64,000 bases of DNA. It comes from JAYFQF01 sp034927285 (GTDB taxonomy: Bacteria > Bacillota > Peptococcia > DRI-13 > UBA5745). This document shows, piece after piece, positions 16,061 to 24,544 of the stretch. The stretch covers positions 6,731-70,730 of the forward strand of contig JAYFQF010000006.1 of assembly GCA_034927285.1 (NCBI GenBank), given 5' to 3'. The notes below the pieces were generated by a model. That model had not been told where the DNA came from and did no database searches. It saw nothing but the letters and a program-made list of their open reading frames with translations. Positions within the stretch are counted from its first letter, which is position 1; the number at the start of each line of letters is the position of its first letter. The translations under genes and the position numbers were made by a program.

Positions 16061-16837
16061 TCAACTGTGGGGCCAGTCCTTAAGGATCTCCAGGGCATCC
16101 CGGTATCCTAACTCCACCATCCGGGCAAACAGCTTCCGGTCAAAGCAAAAACCGTTGTCCAGCTTTTCGCTGGCCCGGATCAGGGTCAGGTTCGGCGTGT
16201 CTTCCAACAGTTTTTTGTCCACAAAGCCGAAGGCTTCCAGGTCCACGGCAATGATCCTTTCCGCTGCCCGGCGCAAAGCCAGCCGGACCGGCAGATTATC
16301 GTAATAACAACCGTCAATATAGCGCTTGCCGTCGATGACATAAGGCTTAAAAGCCGGCGCCACGCAGCAGCCGGCAAAAATATAGTCGATCAGCTTGCCC
16401 CGGGGCACCTCGTCTTTAAATAAAGCCAAAGGCTTCCGGTCTTCGACGCAAACGGTGACCAGACCAAAATCCACCGGAGACCGCCGCAGTTTCTCTTCAT
16501 CCAGAAAACTTCCCAAAGCTTTTTTCAGCAGCCCCATATCTGTGCCGCCATCGGAAAAAAAACTTTTGAAAAAATGCAGATAACTATGAAACGTCTTCTG
16601 TTCCGGGCTCTCCCCCTCCTGGCCTTCCATCTCAAACACTTTCTCCAGATCTGTCTCCAGCCACAGCCGGCGGGCAGTCTGAAAATCCCCTTGCGCTAAC
16701 AGGGCTCCGTTCAGGGCGCCGATGGAGGTGCCGCAGATCATCTGAATCGGGATTCCCAGTTCTCTGACGGCCTGCCAGGTGCCGATTTCATATGCCCCTC
16801 TGGCGGCGCCGCCGCCGAAAACCAAAGCCGTCTTCAT
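16061..16837 (-). CDS. patatin-like phospholipase family protein
   Basis: The start at 16837 is chosen because AGGAG lies seven bases upstream of ATGAAGACG. The 258-residue protein begins with the oxyanion-hole motif GGGAARGAYEIG, followed by the nucleophile elbow GTSIG (Ser near residue 41) and an aspartate in YIDGCYYDNLPV near residue 180. This is the Ser-Asp dyad of patatin-type acyl hydrolases. In bacteria these act on membrane phospholipids or other esters, and the physiological substrate is unknown. No signal peptide is visible. It is downstream of gltX and probably co-transcribed with it. Confidence 0.87.
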   Translation of the reverse strand: MKTALVFGGGAARGAYEIGTWQAVRELGIPIQMICGTSIGALNGALLAQGDFQTARRLWLETDLEKVFEMEGQEGESPEQKTFHSYLHFFKSFFSDGGTDMGLLKKALGSFLDEEKLRRSPVDFGLVTVCVEDRKPLALFKDEVPRGKLIDYIFAGCCVAPAFKPYVIDGKRYIDGCYYDNLPVRLALRRAAERIIAVDLEAFGFVDKKLLEDTPNLTLIRASEKLDNGFCFDRKLFARMVELGYRDALEILKDWPHS

Positions 16838-16903
16838 CTCTGTCTCCTGTCTTTTGGCCGGCGCGGCGAATCGGGGACCGGGAAAGGTCACGCTTGGCGG
16901 CGG

Positions 16904-18613
16904 TTAAGCGCCGCGGAGCTTTTCCATGGCCTGGCGGATCCTGGCCGCCGAACGCTCTGTCCCCATAATCTGCTGGATTTCCCAGAGATCCGGGGAATTG
17001 CGCCGGCCGGAAAGGGCTACCCTTAAAAGGCTGGATACATCGCCTACATGACCCTTGTATTGTTCGGGGTTTTTCTTATAGTCCTTGGGTTTTGCCGCGA
17101 AGCCGTGAGCTGCGGCCAGCTGCCGGACCTTCTCAAACCAGGCCTGATTATCGTCGTCAAAAGAGTAGCCTGCCAGATAATCCTCCAAAAGCCGCAGCGC
17201 CGTTTCTTTGTCGATATTTTCCGGGAATGCATCTTCATAAATGAATTCTTCATCAAAGAAAAAGCGGATAAACTCATGGATTTGTTTACCAAAGATCAAA
17301 TCCTTGCGGGGGTTTTCGCCGCCCCGGCCAATATTTAAAATAGCTTTCAGATAACCGGGATCCTTTGCCATAACGGCGTAAGCTTTTTTCTCATAGGTTC
17401 TGGCCCAGTCCAGCAAAAATTCCGCTACCGCCTGGGCGCTCAGACCGGCCAGCACCTCTTTGCTGACATCGCTGAGCTTATTTAAGTCAAAAAGCGCGCC
17501 GGAGGACCCCATCTTGGCCGTGGTAAACGCAAATTCCTCCATGGGAAGACCGGGATTGGCCAGGCGCCATTCCTCATAGTTGGAATTCAGCACCGTCAGC
17601 AGATATTCCCGTACCGCGGCAGGATGATAGCCCAGGCTGCGGTAATAGTCCAGTCCCAGCTCCGGGTCCTTCCGCTTGGACAGCTTCCGCTTGGTTTCCC
17701 CCTCCATCTTCATCAGGACAGTGGTATGGCAGAAAACCGGCGGCTGCCAGCCCAGGGTGTTAAACAGTTCAATGTGATAGGGCAGGGTGGACAGCCATTC
17801 TTCTCCCCGCAGTATATGGGTGATCCGCATAAAATGGTCGTCGATCACGTGGGCAAAATGATAAGTCGGGATGCCGTCGGCCTTCAGCAATACGAAGTCC
17901 TGATTGTTTTCCGGCATGGATAGCGTGCCCCGGATGCCGTCTTCAATACTAAAATAGCGTTCCGGGTCCCCCAGGGACCTGAGCCGTACGACAAACGCCT
18001 CCTTTTTCTCCAGGCGTTCCTTTACCTGCGCCAGGGACAGGTCACGATGTTTTGCCCATTTACCGTAATAGCCCGGATTAACCTTAGCTTCAGCCTGAGC
18101 GCTGCGTATACCCTCCAACTCCGCTTCCGTACAAAAGCAGGGATAAGCCCGGCCCTGCTGAATCAAAAGCTTGGCAAAGCACTGGTACAAAGCGGCTCTC
18201 TGCCTCTGCCGATAAGGACCGTAGGCTCCTTTTTCCCCTGCCACGGTGGCGCCTTCGTCAAAATGAAGTCCGAAATAATTCAGGGAGGTGATCAGCGTTT
18301 CCACCGCGCCCTCCACTTCCCGTTTCTGGTCCGTATCCTCAATCCGCAGGATGAACACGCCTTGGCTTTGATGGGCCAGCCGCTCATCGGCAAAAGCGCC
18401 GTACAGATTTCCCAGGTGAATAAAGCCGGTGGGGCTGGGACCCAGCCTGGTCACTAAAGCCCCTGCCGGCAAATCCCGCTCAGGGTAAAGGGCCTCATAG
18501 TCTTCCGGCCTTTTCGTAATCTGCGGAAATAAAAGCTCTGCCAACCGGCGGCACTCTTCGGCAGATAATGAAGTGGGCCGAAGAGGCTCCTGAATTATTT
18601 TTATCTCTTCCAT
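16904..18613 (-). CDS. gltX: glutamyl-tRNA synthetase
   Basis: The start at 18613 follows GGAGG. The 569-residue class I synthetase carries RLGPSPTGFIHLGNLYGA (HIGH-type motif) near residue 60, the DTDQKREVEGA segment, and KRKLSKRKDPE as the KMSKS-type loop. The C-terminal helical anticodon-binding part ends with a RIRQAMEKLRG segment. An N-terminal extension of about 55 residues before the catalytic fold is typical of the longer Clostridial type. It charges tRNA-Glu, whose CTC isoacceptor is encoded at 38461-38536, and may also charge tRNA-Gln if an amidotransferase pathway is used. Confidence 0.93.
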   Translation of the reverse strand: MEEIKIIQEPLRPTSLSAEECRRLAELLFPQITKRPEDYEALYPERDLPAGALVTRLGPSPTGFIHLGNLYGAFADERLAHQSQGVFILRIEDTDQKREVEGAVETLITSLNYFGLHFDEGATVAGEKGAYGPYRQRQRAALYQCFAKLLIQQGRAYPCFCTEAELEGIRSAQAEAKVNPGYYGKWAKHRDLSLAQVKERLEKKEAFVVRLRSLGDPERYFSIEDGIRGTLSMPENNQDFVLLKADGIPTYHFAHVIDDHFMRITHILRGEEWLSTLPYHIELFNTLGWQPPVFCHTTVLMKMEGETKRKLSKRKDPELGLDYYRSLGYHPAAVREYLLTVLNSNYEEWRLANPGLPMEEFAFTTAKMGSSGALFDLNKLSDVSKEVLAGLSAQAVAEFLLDWARTYEKKAYAVMAKDPGYLKAILNIGRGGENPRKDLIFGKQIHEFIRFFFDEEFIYEDAFPENIDKETALRLLEDYLAGYSFDDDNQAWFEKVRQLAAAHGFAAKPKDYKKNPEQYKGHVGDVSSLLRVALSGRRNSPDLWEIQQIMGTERSAARIRQAMEKLRGA

Positions 18614-18740
18614 TCTGCTTCCTCCTAAACCAGCGCCCTTCCTCTTCTCCTTTGGGCCGGGCACTGGATTTTGTGATATATTTTATCCGCCGCCTGTCAT
18701 GTCCCGCTTTCAATGGGACGTTTCATGCGGGACCGAGACT

Positions 18741-19613
18741 TTAGCGTTTTTCGCCGAAGAAAAACAAGGCCAGGACGCTGGATCCGGTATGGGCGCCGAT
18801 CACCGGCCCCATGTGCAGAAGCGTGATCTCCATGGGGCCGCACAGCTTTTGCACCATGTCGCTTAAAAGCCCCGCGTCCGACCGGCAGGAACCATAGCAG
18901 ATGAACACCTGCCGCGACAGTTCCTTCGTCACCGTCTTAGCCATGGCCTCGGCCATGGCTTCCAGGGATTTCCGGCGTCCCCGCACCATTTCCACCTTCA
19001 TCAGCCGGCCATCGTCGTCCACATGAAGCACGGGCTTGATATTTAAGATTGTCCCCACTTTAGCCGCGGCACTGGACACCCTGCCGCCCCGCTGCAGGGC
19101 CCCCAGGTCGTCCACCGTAAACCAATGGCAAAGATGCAGCCGTTCATCATAAAGCCACTGCGCCAGCTGGTCGATGGTTTTCCCCTCCTCCCGCAGGCAG
19201 GCGGCGGTATAAACCAATAAGCCTTCGCCGGCGGAAGCGCTCAGGGAATCCACGGCGTAAATTTTTCTTTCCGGGTATTTTTCCTTCAGGCGGCGGACGC
19301 ACAGCTCGCTGACAGAATAACTGGAGCTTAAGGCCGAGGAAAAGCCGATATATAAAAGGTCTTTCCCGGCCAGCAGCACCTCTTCAAAAAGTTTCTGATA
19401 TTCCGCTTCATTTATGCCCGCAGTCCGGGCAATTTTTCCTTTATCCATGAGTTCAAAAAATTCATCGGATGTTATATCGGAAGCAAAAGGAGAAAAACGG
19501 TATTCCCTTCCTTCAATATCATAAGACATCGGAACGACCCGGATATCCTTTTCCCGGCAGAATTCTGCGGAAAGGTCTGCCGTAGCGTCAGTAAAAATTA
19601 CATAAGGTTCCAT
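18741..19613 (-). CDS. DegV family fatty acid-binding protein
   Basis: A 290-residue DegV-fold protein. IFTDATADLSAEF at the start, FSSALSSSYSV near residue 95 and VDSLSASAGEGLLVY near residue 120 match the three fatty-acid-binding signature regions. The C-terminal HMGPVIGAHTGSSVLALFF is the usual end. DegV/FakB proteins hold a fatty acid for phosphorylation by FakA; no fakA is in the window. AAAGGAGG precedes the ATG. It appears monocistronic or is the first gene of a unit with gltX. Confidence 0.92.
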   Translation of the reverse strand: MEPYVIFTDATADLSAEFCREKDIRVVPMSYDIEGREYRFSPFASDITSDEFFELMDKGKIARTAGINEAEYQKLFEEVLLAGKDLLYIGFSSALSSSYSVSELCVRRLKEKYPERKIYAVDSLSASAGEGLLVYTAACLREEGKTIDQLAQWLYDERLHLCHWFTVDDLGALQRGGRVSSAAAKVGTILNIKPVLHVDDDGRLMKVEMVRGRRKSLEAMAEAMAKTVTKELSRQVFICYGSCRSDAGLLSDMVQKLCGPMEITLLHMGPVIGAHTGSSVLALFFFGEKR

Positions 19614-19969
19614 AAAAAACCTCCTTTATTAAATAAGTTATAACGCGAAACCCATCCTTATCGGTCAGGGCCGCCGGTCCCTTATGGCCAGACCCTTATT
19701 CCCGAAAAGATCATATAAATTCGTTTCAAGCGCGGCCGGTTCTCTTTCACGCCAGCCCCGGGAACCGCCGCCGGCGGAAAATCATGATGGTATTCGCTGG
19801 GCTAATTATATCATAGACTTCCACAAAACACCAAAGCTATTGCTAACCTCCCTTATTCCATTATCCGACAGGATACGGCTCCAATCCAAAAAAAATGGAA
19901 AAAAAGGGGAGATCAGCCGGCGGCTATTCAGCGCTCTGCCGCGGCATACTATCGATGAGGTGATTTGTA
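19614..19969. other. 356-base intergenic region without a recognisable gene
   Basis: The region contains the start signals of degV on the minus strand and presumably the promoter of the small plus-strand genes. I found no convincing -35/-10 pair or sporulation promoter for the plus strand, no structured RNA and no repeat. Confidence 0.5.
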
Positions 19970-20104
19970 ATGGCAAAGGACAGCCAGCCGGACAACAAAC
20001 GCGCACGAATGAAAAAGTGCAACGGCCAGACTCCGATCACAAGGGAAAACCAGAATCAAAACCCCAACGCAAAAAAGCAGTCCATTAAAAACAGCGATGT
20101 CTGA
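19970..20104 (+). CDS. small basic hydrophilic protein of unknown function (44 aa)
   Basis: An ATG at 19970 preceded by GAGGTGAT at good spacing opens a 44-codon frame. The product is rich in Lys, Arg, Asn and Gln with a single Cys (RMKKCNGQTPIT), and has no membrane segment. The stop codon overlaps the ribosome-binding site (GAGGTGAT again) of the next small gene, so both are translated from one mRNA. Composition resembles small spore-associated proteins, but I do not recognise the family. Too short for ordinary gene calling, yet the duplicated strong ribosome-binding sites argue it is real. Confidence 0.6.
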   Translation: MAKDSQPDNKRARMKKCNGQTPITRENQNQNPNAKKQSIKNSDV

Positions 20105-20113
20105 GGTGATTTT

Positions 20114-20314
20114 ATGGCAAAGAAGGGTATGGCCCGGCCTGAATGGACACATACGCAGCCACGCAACGATACTCCTCCGGTACCGGAAATTCAGGGCAAA
20201 GCCAAACACGGTAAAGAACCTGCCCGGCCCATTATTGCCGGCACCGGCTCTCCGGAGCTTAAAGTGTACCATGAACTGAAAGGCGACGGCTCCGTCGGCG
20301 ATCCCAACCCTTGA
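20114..20314 (+). CDS. conserved small Clostridial protein of unknown function (66 aa)
   Basis: The frame begins MAKKGMARPEWTHTQPRND, followed by VPEIQGKAKHGKEPARPIIAGT. I recall this as a recurrent small Clostridial protein, though I cannot verify it here. It is Pro-, Lys- and Gly-rich, probably unstructured and cytosolic. GAGGTGAT overlaps the stop of the preceding small gene. No function is known to me; sporulation or stress roles are guesses. It and the preceding gene form a two-gene micro-operon upstream of a small membrane peptide. Confidence 0.7.
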   Translation: MAKKGMARPEWTHTQPRNDTPPVPEIQGKAKHGKEPARPIIAGTGSPELKVYHELKGDGSVGDPNP

Positions 20315-20475
20315 CTCCCGGTACGGCCACCCGGGACGATTTTTTTCCGTCTCTCCCCCCTGTTTTTGTTAAGGCTTGGATCATTCACCGTCTCCTGACG
20401 CAAAACAGAAGCAGACAGGAGGATCGGGCGGCGCCTTTTTCAGCACCGGTAGGACACATTTTAGGAGGTAAAAGG

Positions 20476-20586
20476 ATGAAAAAAAAGTGTTATCACAAGC
20501 TTGCCCTGTTTCTGCTCTCGCTCAGCCTGAGCATAACGGCGACGGTAATCGTAAATCTCATCGCAAGAAGCCTTAAGGACGAGTGA
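20476..20586 (+). CDS. 36-residue single-pass membrane peptide
   Basis: TTAGGAGGT precedes an ATG that opens a 36-codon frame. The N-terminus is basic (MKKKCYHK). A hydrophobic helix of about 22 residues follows (LALFLLSLSLSITATVIVNL), then a polar tail (ARSLKDE). The stop codon lies inside a terminator hairpin, which marks the end of a transcription unit. It converges on the CydC-like gene of the heme operon. It could be a small regulatory membrane peptide or a subunit of a larger complex; no family is recognised. Confidence 0.6.
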   Translation: MKKKCYHKLALFLLSLSLSITATVIVNLIARSLKDE

Positions 20587-20603
20587 AAACCTCGTCCTTT
20601 TCT
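20575..20603 (+). terminator. terminator after the small membrane peptide gene
   Basis: AAGGACGAG (20575-20583) pairs with CTCGTCCTT (20591-20599), followed by TTTTCT. The stem includes the last codons of the peptide gene. Confidence 0.8.
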
Positions 20604-20669
20604 CCGCCTGGCATAAACCGCTTCCCAGTTGCGGATATACTTCTGGCAGACGGTGATTTTAAATGAAAC

Positions 20670-20698
20670 GCAGCGCCGGAAAATTTCCCCGGCGCTGC
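20670..20698 (-). terminator. terminator-like hairpin at the end of the heme operon
   Basis: GCAGCGCCGG (20670-20679) pairs with CCGGCGCTGC (20689-20698), 15 bases beyond the stop of the last heme-operon gene. The minus-strand tail GTTTCATTT is only moderately T-rich. Confidence 0.6.
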
Positions 20699-20712
20699 TC
20701 CGTTCGCTCACG

Positions 20713-22359
20713 CTAACTCAGCCTGCCGCTCTCCACGGCGTAGGCCCGATCGGCGATAGCAAGGGTGGACTTACGGTGAGAGACAAGCACCACCGTGCGT
20801 CCCTCCTGATACTCCCGGAGAGCCTTTAATACGACGCCTTCGTTCAGACTGTCCAGATTGCTGGTCGGCTCGTCCAGCAGCATCAGCGGCGCATCATGCA
20901 GAAATGCCCGGGCCAGGCCGATGCGTTGGCGTTCGCCGCCGGACAGCGTTTCGCCCAGCTCGCCTACCGGGGTATCGTAGCCCTTTGGCAGCGTCATAAT
21001 AAAATCGTGCAGCGAAGCCTTTTTGGCCGCCGCCTCAATCTCCGCTTGTGCGGCGTCCGGTCTGCCGATACGGATATTATCGGCGATGCTGTCATGGAAC
21101 AGGTCGGTTTCCTGCGTCATGTAGCTTTCCAGCGCGCGAAGATGGGCCGTCTCAATCTGCCCGACATCCCGGCCGGAGACGAGCACGCTGTCCTGGGGCG
21201 CCTGCCAGAAGCGCATCAGAAGCTTGAGCAGCGTCGACTTGCCCGAGCCGCTCTTTCCAGTGACGGCGACGATCTCACCCTTGGGGAACCGGGCCGACAG
21301 ATCATGAAGAATTTCCGTCTCAGCGTAAGCGAAAGACAGATTTTTTACCTCGGCGCCGCTAAAATCAGGTGCATCCCCCTGCAAAACATCCGCTGTTTCA
21401 GGCTCTTCCTCCAGGAGCTCCATTACCCGCTCCCCGGCGGCCAGCGTTTGGGGTATCGTGGCGGTAAGGTTGGCGAGCGCCAGCACCGGACCAAAAGAAG
21501 CCGAAAGCATTACCGTGGCCAGCAACAGGGTGGAGAAATCCACCTTCAGCAGCAATCCCATGCCCAGCATAACCAGCGTCAGCGACATGACCGCCAGACC
21601 CGACCATGACGCGGCGGCGCCTTCGCGCTTTTTTATACCGCCCTGAAGACGATTCAGTTCTTCTGTTTTTTCGGAAATCTCAGCGGCGCGGGCGGCATCC
21701 CTGCCGTATTGCAGGGTTTCCCGAAGCCCCCGCAGACTTTCGAGGAAGCAGCTGTTCAGCTCTCCAAGACGGTCCCTAGTCTCCAGGCCCTGCCTGTGCC
21801 CCATTTTGGAGGGAGTCAGGGGAATTACGATACCCACAATGAGATAGGAAACAGCCGCCGCGAAACCCAAAACCGGATGAAAGCCGCCAATCAGCGCCGT
21901 CATACTTGCCGACACCAGCAGGGCGATACACACCGGTGCGATAGTATGGGCGTAAAAGACCTCCAGCAGCTCGATGTCCCCCGTGATCAGGGAGATCAGG
22001 TCGCCCCGCCCCTTGCCCTCCAGCTTAGCGGGGGCAAGCCGGCGCAGCGCGCCGAACACATGGTCGCGCAAAATAGCCAGCAGCTTGAAGGCGATGTAGT
22101 GGCCACAGGTCTGCTCGCCATAACGCAGCACAGCCCGCAGCAGGACGCAGGCGCCCATGGCGATCCCCCCTTCCCGGAAGGTGAGCGCCCAGGGGGAGCT
22201 GTCCGCCACCGTTAAAAGCAGATTGGCACCGAGCACCGTGATGGCGGTGGCGCAGAAGCAGCCCAGCGTGCCCATGAGGATACATAGCAGCATGATATGG
22301 GTCATCGGCCGCACAAGCTTCAGCAGCCGCCAGATGATTGTCACACCACTTCTGCGCAT
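20713..22359 (-). CDS. CydC-like half of a heterodimeric ABC exporter
   Basis: A 548-residue protein: an N-terminal six-helix ABC exporter membrane domain, then an ATPase domain with Walker A GKSGSGKST, signature LSGGERQRIGLARA, Walker B LMLLDEPTSNLDS and H-loop VLVSHRKST. The arrangement, with a partner encoded immediately upstream (18-bp overlap), matches CydDC-type exporters. E. coli CydDC is required for cytochrome bd assembly, and both thiol export and heme transport have been reported. Placement as the last gene of a heme-uptake operon favours a heme-related role here, such as detoxifying or redistributing heme. No cydAB genes are in the window. Confidence 0.82.
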   Translation of the reverse strand: MRRSGVTIIWRLLKLVRPMTHIMLLCILMGTLGCFCATAITVLGANLLLTVADSSPWALTFREGGIAMGACVLLRAVLRYGEQTCGHYIAFKLLAILRDHVFGALRRLAPAKLEGKGRGDLISLITGDIELLEVFYAHTIAPVCIALLVSASMTALIGGFHPVLGFAAAVSYLIVGIVIPLTPSKMGHRQGLETRDRLGELNSCFLESLRGLRETLQYGRDAARAAEISEKTEELNRLQGGIKKREGAAASWSGLAVMSLTLVMLGMGLLLKVDFSTLLLATVMLSASFGPVLALANLTATIPQTLAAGERVMELLEEEPETADVLQGDAPDFSGAEVKNLSFAYAETEILHDLSARFPKGEIVAVTGKSGSGKSTLLKLLMRFWQAPQDSVLVSGRDVGQIETAHLRALESYMTQETDLFHDSIADNIRIGRPDAAQAEIEAAAKKASLHDFIMTLPKGYDTPVGELGETLSGGERQRIGLARAFLHDAPLMLLDEPTSNLDSLNEGVVLKALREYQEGRTVVLVSHRKSTLAIADRAYAVESGRLS

Positions 22360-24089
22360 AGCCGTTCCTCCTTCCTCAAATGCTCCAGCTCCTGCTGCGC
22401 GGTATATAGTCCGGCATAGCCGCCGTTTTTCATCAAAAGTACGGCATGGCTGCCCTGCTCGGTCAGAACGCCTTTTTTCAGGAAGGCGATCTTATCGGAA
22501 CCCGCCACGTTTGCAAGCCGATGTGAAATCAGCAGAATCGTGTGTGCGCCCTTAAGTGAATGGATCACCCGCATGACGGCCTTCTCGCTCTCGGCGTCGA
22601 TATTGCTGGTAGCCTCGTCGAAGACATAGATGGGACTTCCCTTCAAGAGCGCACGGGCCAGGGCCAGCCTCTGCCGCTGCCCGCCCGAGAGATTACCGCC
22701 CCGTTCGGAAAGGGGCATATCCAGACCGCCCTGCGAAAAGACAAAATCGAACAGGTTGACCCGGCGCAGGACCTCGATCATCTCCGTTTCGGAGGCGTCA
22801 GACTTGCCCTCAAGCAGTGCTCCACGCACCGTGCCGGAGAAGATATAGCTTTCGGAGGAGACCACCGTCACCATCCGGCGCAAGCCGGACGGACAGGCCT
22901 CCCGCAACTCTGTACCGCCGATGCGGATTTCCCCCTCGTACCCGGTGCGGATGCCGGAAATGAGCGCAGCCAGCGTCGATTTGCCGCAGCCGCTCTCACC
23001 CGCAACCGAAACAAAACTTCCCTTGCGGATCGTAAGGGTTATATCCGACAGAGCGCGCCTGCCCTCCTCATAGCAAAAGCTTAGGCCGCTGATTACAATG
23101 TCGCCGTTTTGCAGTTCCTTTTCTCCGTTGGCGCCCTCGGGAAGGTCCAGCAGGCGAAACATCCGCTCGCTGGCCGCCACACCGTTCATCGCGATATGAA
23201 AAAGGCTTCCCAGAGCCCGCATGGCAAGAAAAAACTCGCCGTCAAGCAAAATCATGGCCACGGCCCCGCCTATGGACACCTGTCCCAGGGCGAAGGCGCG
23301 GGCGCCGAGAATACCGCCGAGTGCCGTACCGCCATAGGCTACCAGATCCATGACTGTGACGGAATTCAACTGCATGGTCAGCACTTTCATCGTAACGGCG
23401 CGGAAATGCTCGGCTTCTTTGTTCATCTGCCGATGCCGGCGCCCGTCGGCCCCATAGACTTTCAGTGTGGTGAGCCCCTGGAGATTCTCCAGAAAGCTGT
23501 CGCCCAGCTCTACATAAGCGTCCCAGTATTTACCCAGCAAGCGCCCCGCTACCCGCTGCACAGCCGCAATCGCCGCCGGGATCAGCGGAACGCAGGCAAA
23601 AAGCGTCACCGCCGTCAGAGGCGACAGGGGCAGGAAGACAACAAGCAGCGTCAGCGGCGCCAGTATGGCGTAGAAAAACTGCGGCAGATAGCCGCCGAAA
23701 TAAGTCTCCAATTGCTCCACACCCTCGCCGGCGAGCTGCACCACCTCGGCGGTGGGAAAAGAATCGGTATATCCGCCGCCGAGACGCCGCAGCTTGGCAT
23801 AGATGATGTTCCGCAGGGTCGATTTGACGCGGGAGGAAGCCTTGTGGGTCAATGCGGACGACACCCGCGTCAGCATAAAGCGGACGGCGATACAGACCGA
23901 GGCCACAGCAAGGAACCGGAGCACATCCTGCCGGGGAACCGCGCCGCCAAGCGCCTGCTCCAACAGCCGCGCCACAGTAAACCAAAGGCAAACACCAGCC
24001 AATAAGGAAGCCCAACTGGCCATCACCTTGAGGGCAATATACCGCCGTGCCCCCGGTACCATGCCGATGAGCCGCTTATTGATCATCAT
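22341..24089 (-). CDS. CydD-like half of a heterodimeric ABC exporter
   Basis: The start at 24089 (MMINKRLIGMVPG) follows GGGA and overlaps the DUF454 stop; a longer basic extension to 24155 is unlikely. The 582-residue protein has six predicted helices (including FTVARLLEQAL and LPQFFYAILAPLTLLVVF), then Walker A GESGCGKST, signature LSGGQRQRLALARA, Walker B IYVFDEATSNIDA and H-loop LLISHRLANV. In CydDC fashion the two halves have distinct membrane parts. It should dimerise with the 20713-22359 product. Role inferred from the surrounding heme genes. Confidence 0.82.
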   Translation of the reverse strand: MMINKRLIGMVPGARRYIALKVMASWASLLAGVCLWFTVARLLEQALGGAVPRQDVLRFLAVASVCIAVRFMLTRVSSALTHKASSRVKSTLRNIIYAKLRRLGGGYTDSFPTAEVVQLAGEGVEQLETYFGGYLPQFFYAILAPLTLLVVFLPLSPLTAVTLFACVPLIPAAIAAVQRVAGRLLGKYWDAYVELGDSFLENLQGLTTLKVYGADGRRHRQMNKEAEHFRAVTMKVLTMQLNSVTVMDLVAYGGTALGGILGARAFALGQVSIGGAVAMILLDGEFFLAMRALGSLFHIAMNGVAASERMFRLLDLPEGANGEKELQNGDIVISGLSFCYEEGRRALSDITLTIRKGSFVSVAGESGCGKSTLAALISGIRTGYEGEIRIGGTELREACPSGLRRMVTVVSSESYIFSGTVRGALLEGKSDASETEMIEVLRRVNLFDFVFSQGGLDMPLSERGGNLSGGQRQRLALARALLKGSPIYVFDEATSNIDAESEKAVMRVIHSLKGAHTILLISHRLANVAGSDKIAFLKKGVLTEQGSHAVLLMKNGGYAGLYTAQQELEHLRKEERLCAEVV

Positions 24090-24489
24090 AGGAGCATTCC
24101 CTTTCTTTCTCCGCCTCCGCCGTTTTCTCCGGATAAGTTTTGATAAAAAAGACAAAGGCGATCACATGCGCCACCCACACAACGGCAAGACAGCTGCGTC
24201 CAGTAGGGGCGTCCTTCATGGCGATGAAGCCGATGGCCATGATAACGGTCACGGTAATCAGAATGCGCAGCTTGGCCTTCCAGGTCATGCCCCGGCCCCG
24301 GACGAAGGATTCCAGATTGTTTTTGTAAAGCCTGGTGCCCTTAAACCAAGCGTTCAGACGCTGCGAGCTTTTGGCAAAGCAAAAGGCTGCCGCCAGCAAA
24401 AAAGGGGTGGCGGGCAGAATGGGCAGAGCGACGCCGACAGCCCCCAGGCCAAGGGCGGCCAGTCCAAACACGATGAATACAATTCTCAT
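24076..24489 (-). CDS. DUF454 (YbaN) family membrane protein
   Basis: A 137-residue protein with three to four hydrophobic segments. The N-terminal GLGAVGVALPILPATPFLLA and the following CFAKSSQRLNAWF motif are diagnostic of DUF454. The C-terminal tail is charged. The biochemical function of this family is unknown. It sits between the heme importer ATPase and the CydD-like gene and overlaps the latter by 14 bases, so it belongs to the same operon. A supporting role in heme or membrane redox handling is possible. Confidence 0.85.
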   Translation of the reverse strand: MRIVFIVFGLAALGLGAVGVALPILPATPFLLAAAFCFAKSSQRLNAWFKGTRLYKNNLESFVRGRGMTWKAKLRILITVTVIMAIGFIAMKDAPTGRSCLAVVWVAHVIAFVFFIKTYPEKTAEAEKERECSYDDQ

Positions 24490-24544
24490 GGTTCCCTCAT
24501 TTCATAAAACCGACTGCGAAACGGGTCGCTTGCGGTGCCATAGA

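Noticed and set aside
19684..20088. Plus-strand 134-codon frame overlapping the 44-codon gene
   Set aside because: No ribosome-binding site and no motif; the shorter frame has GAGGTGAT and coupling to the next gene.
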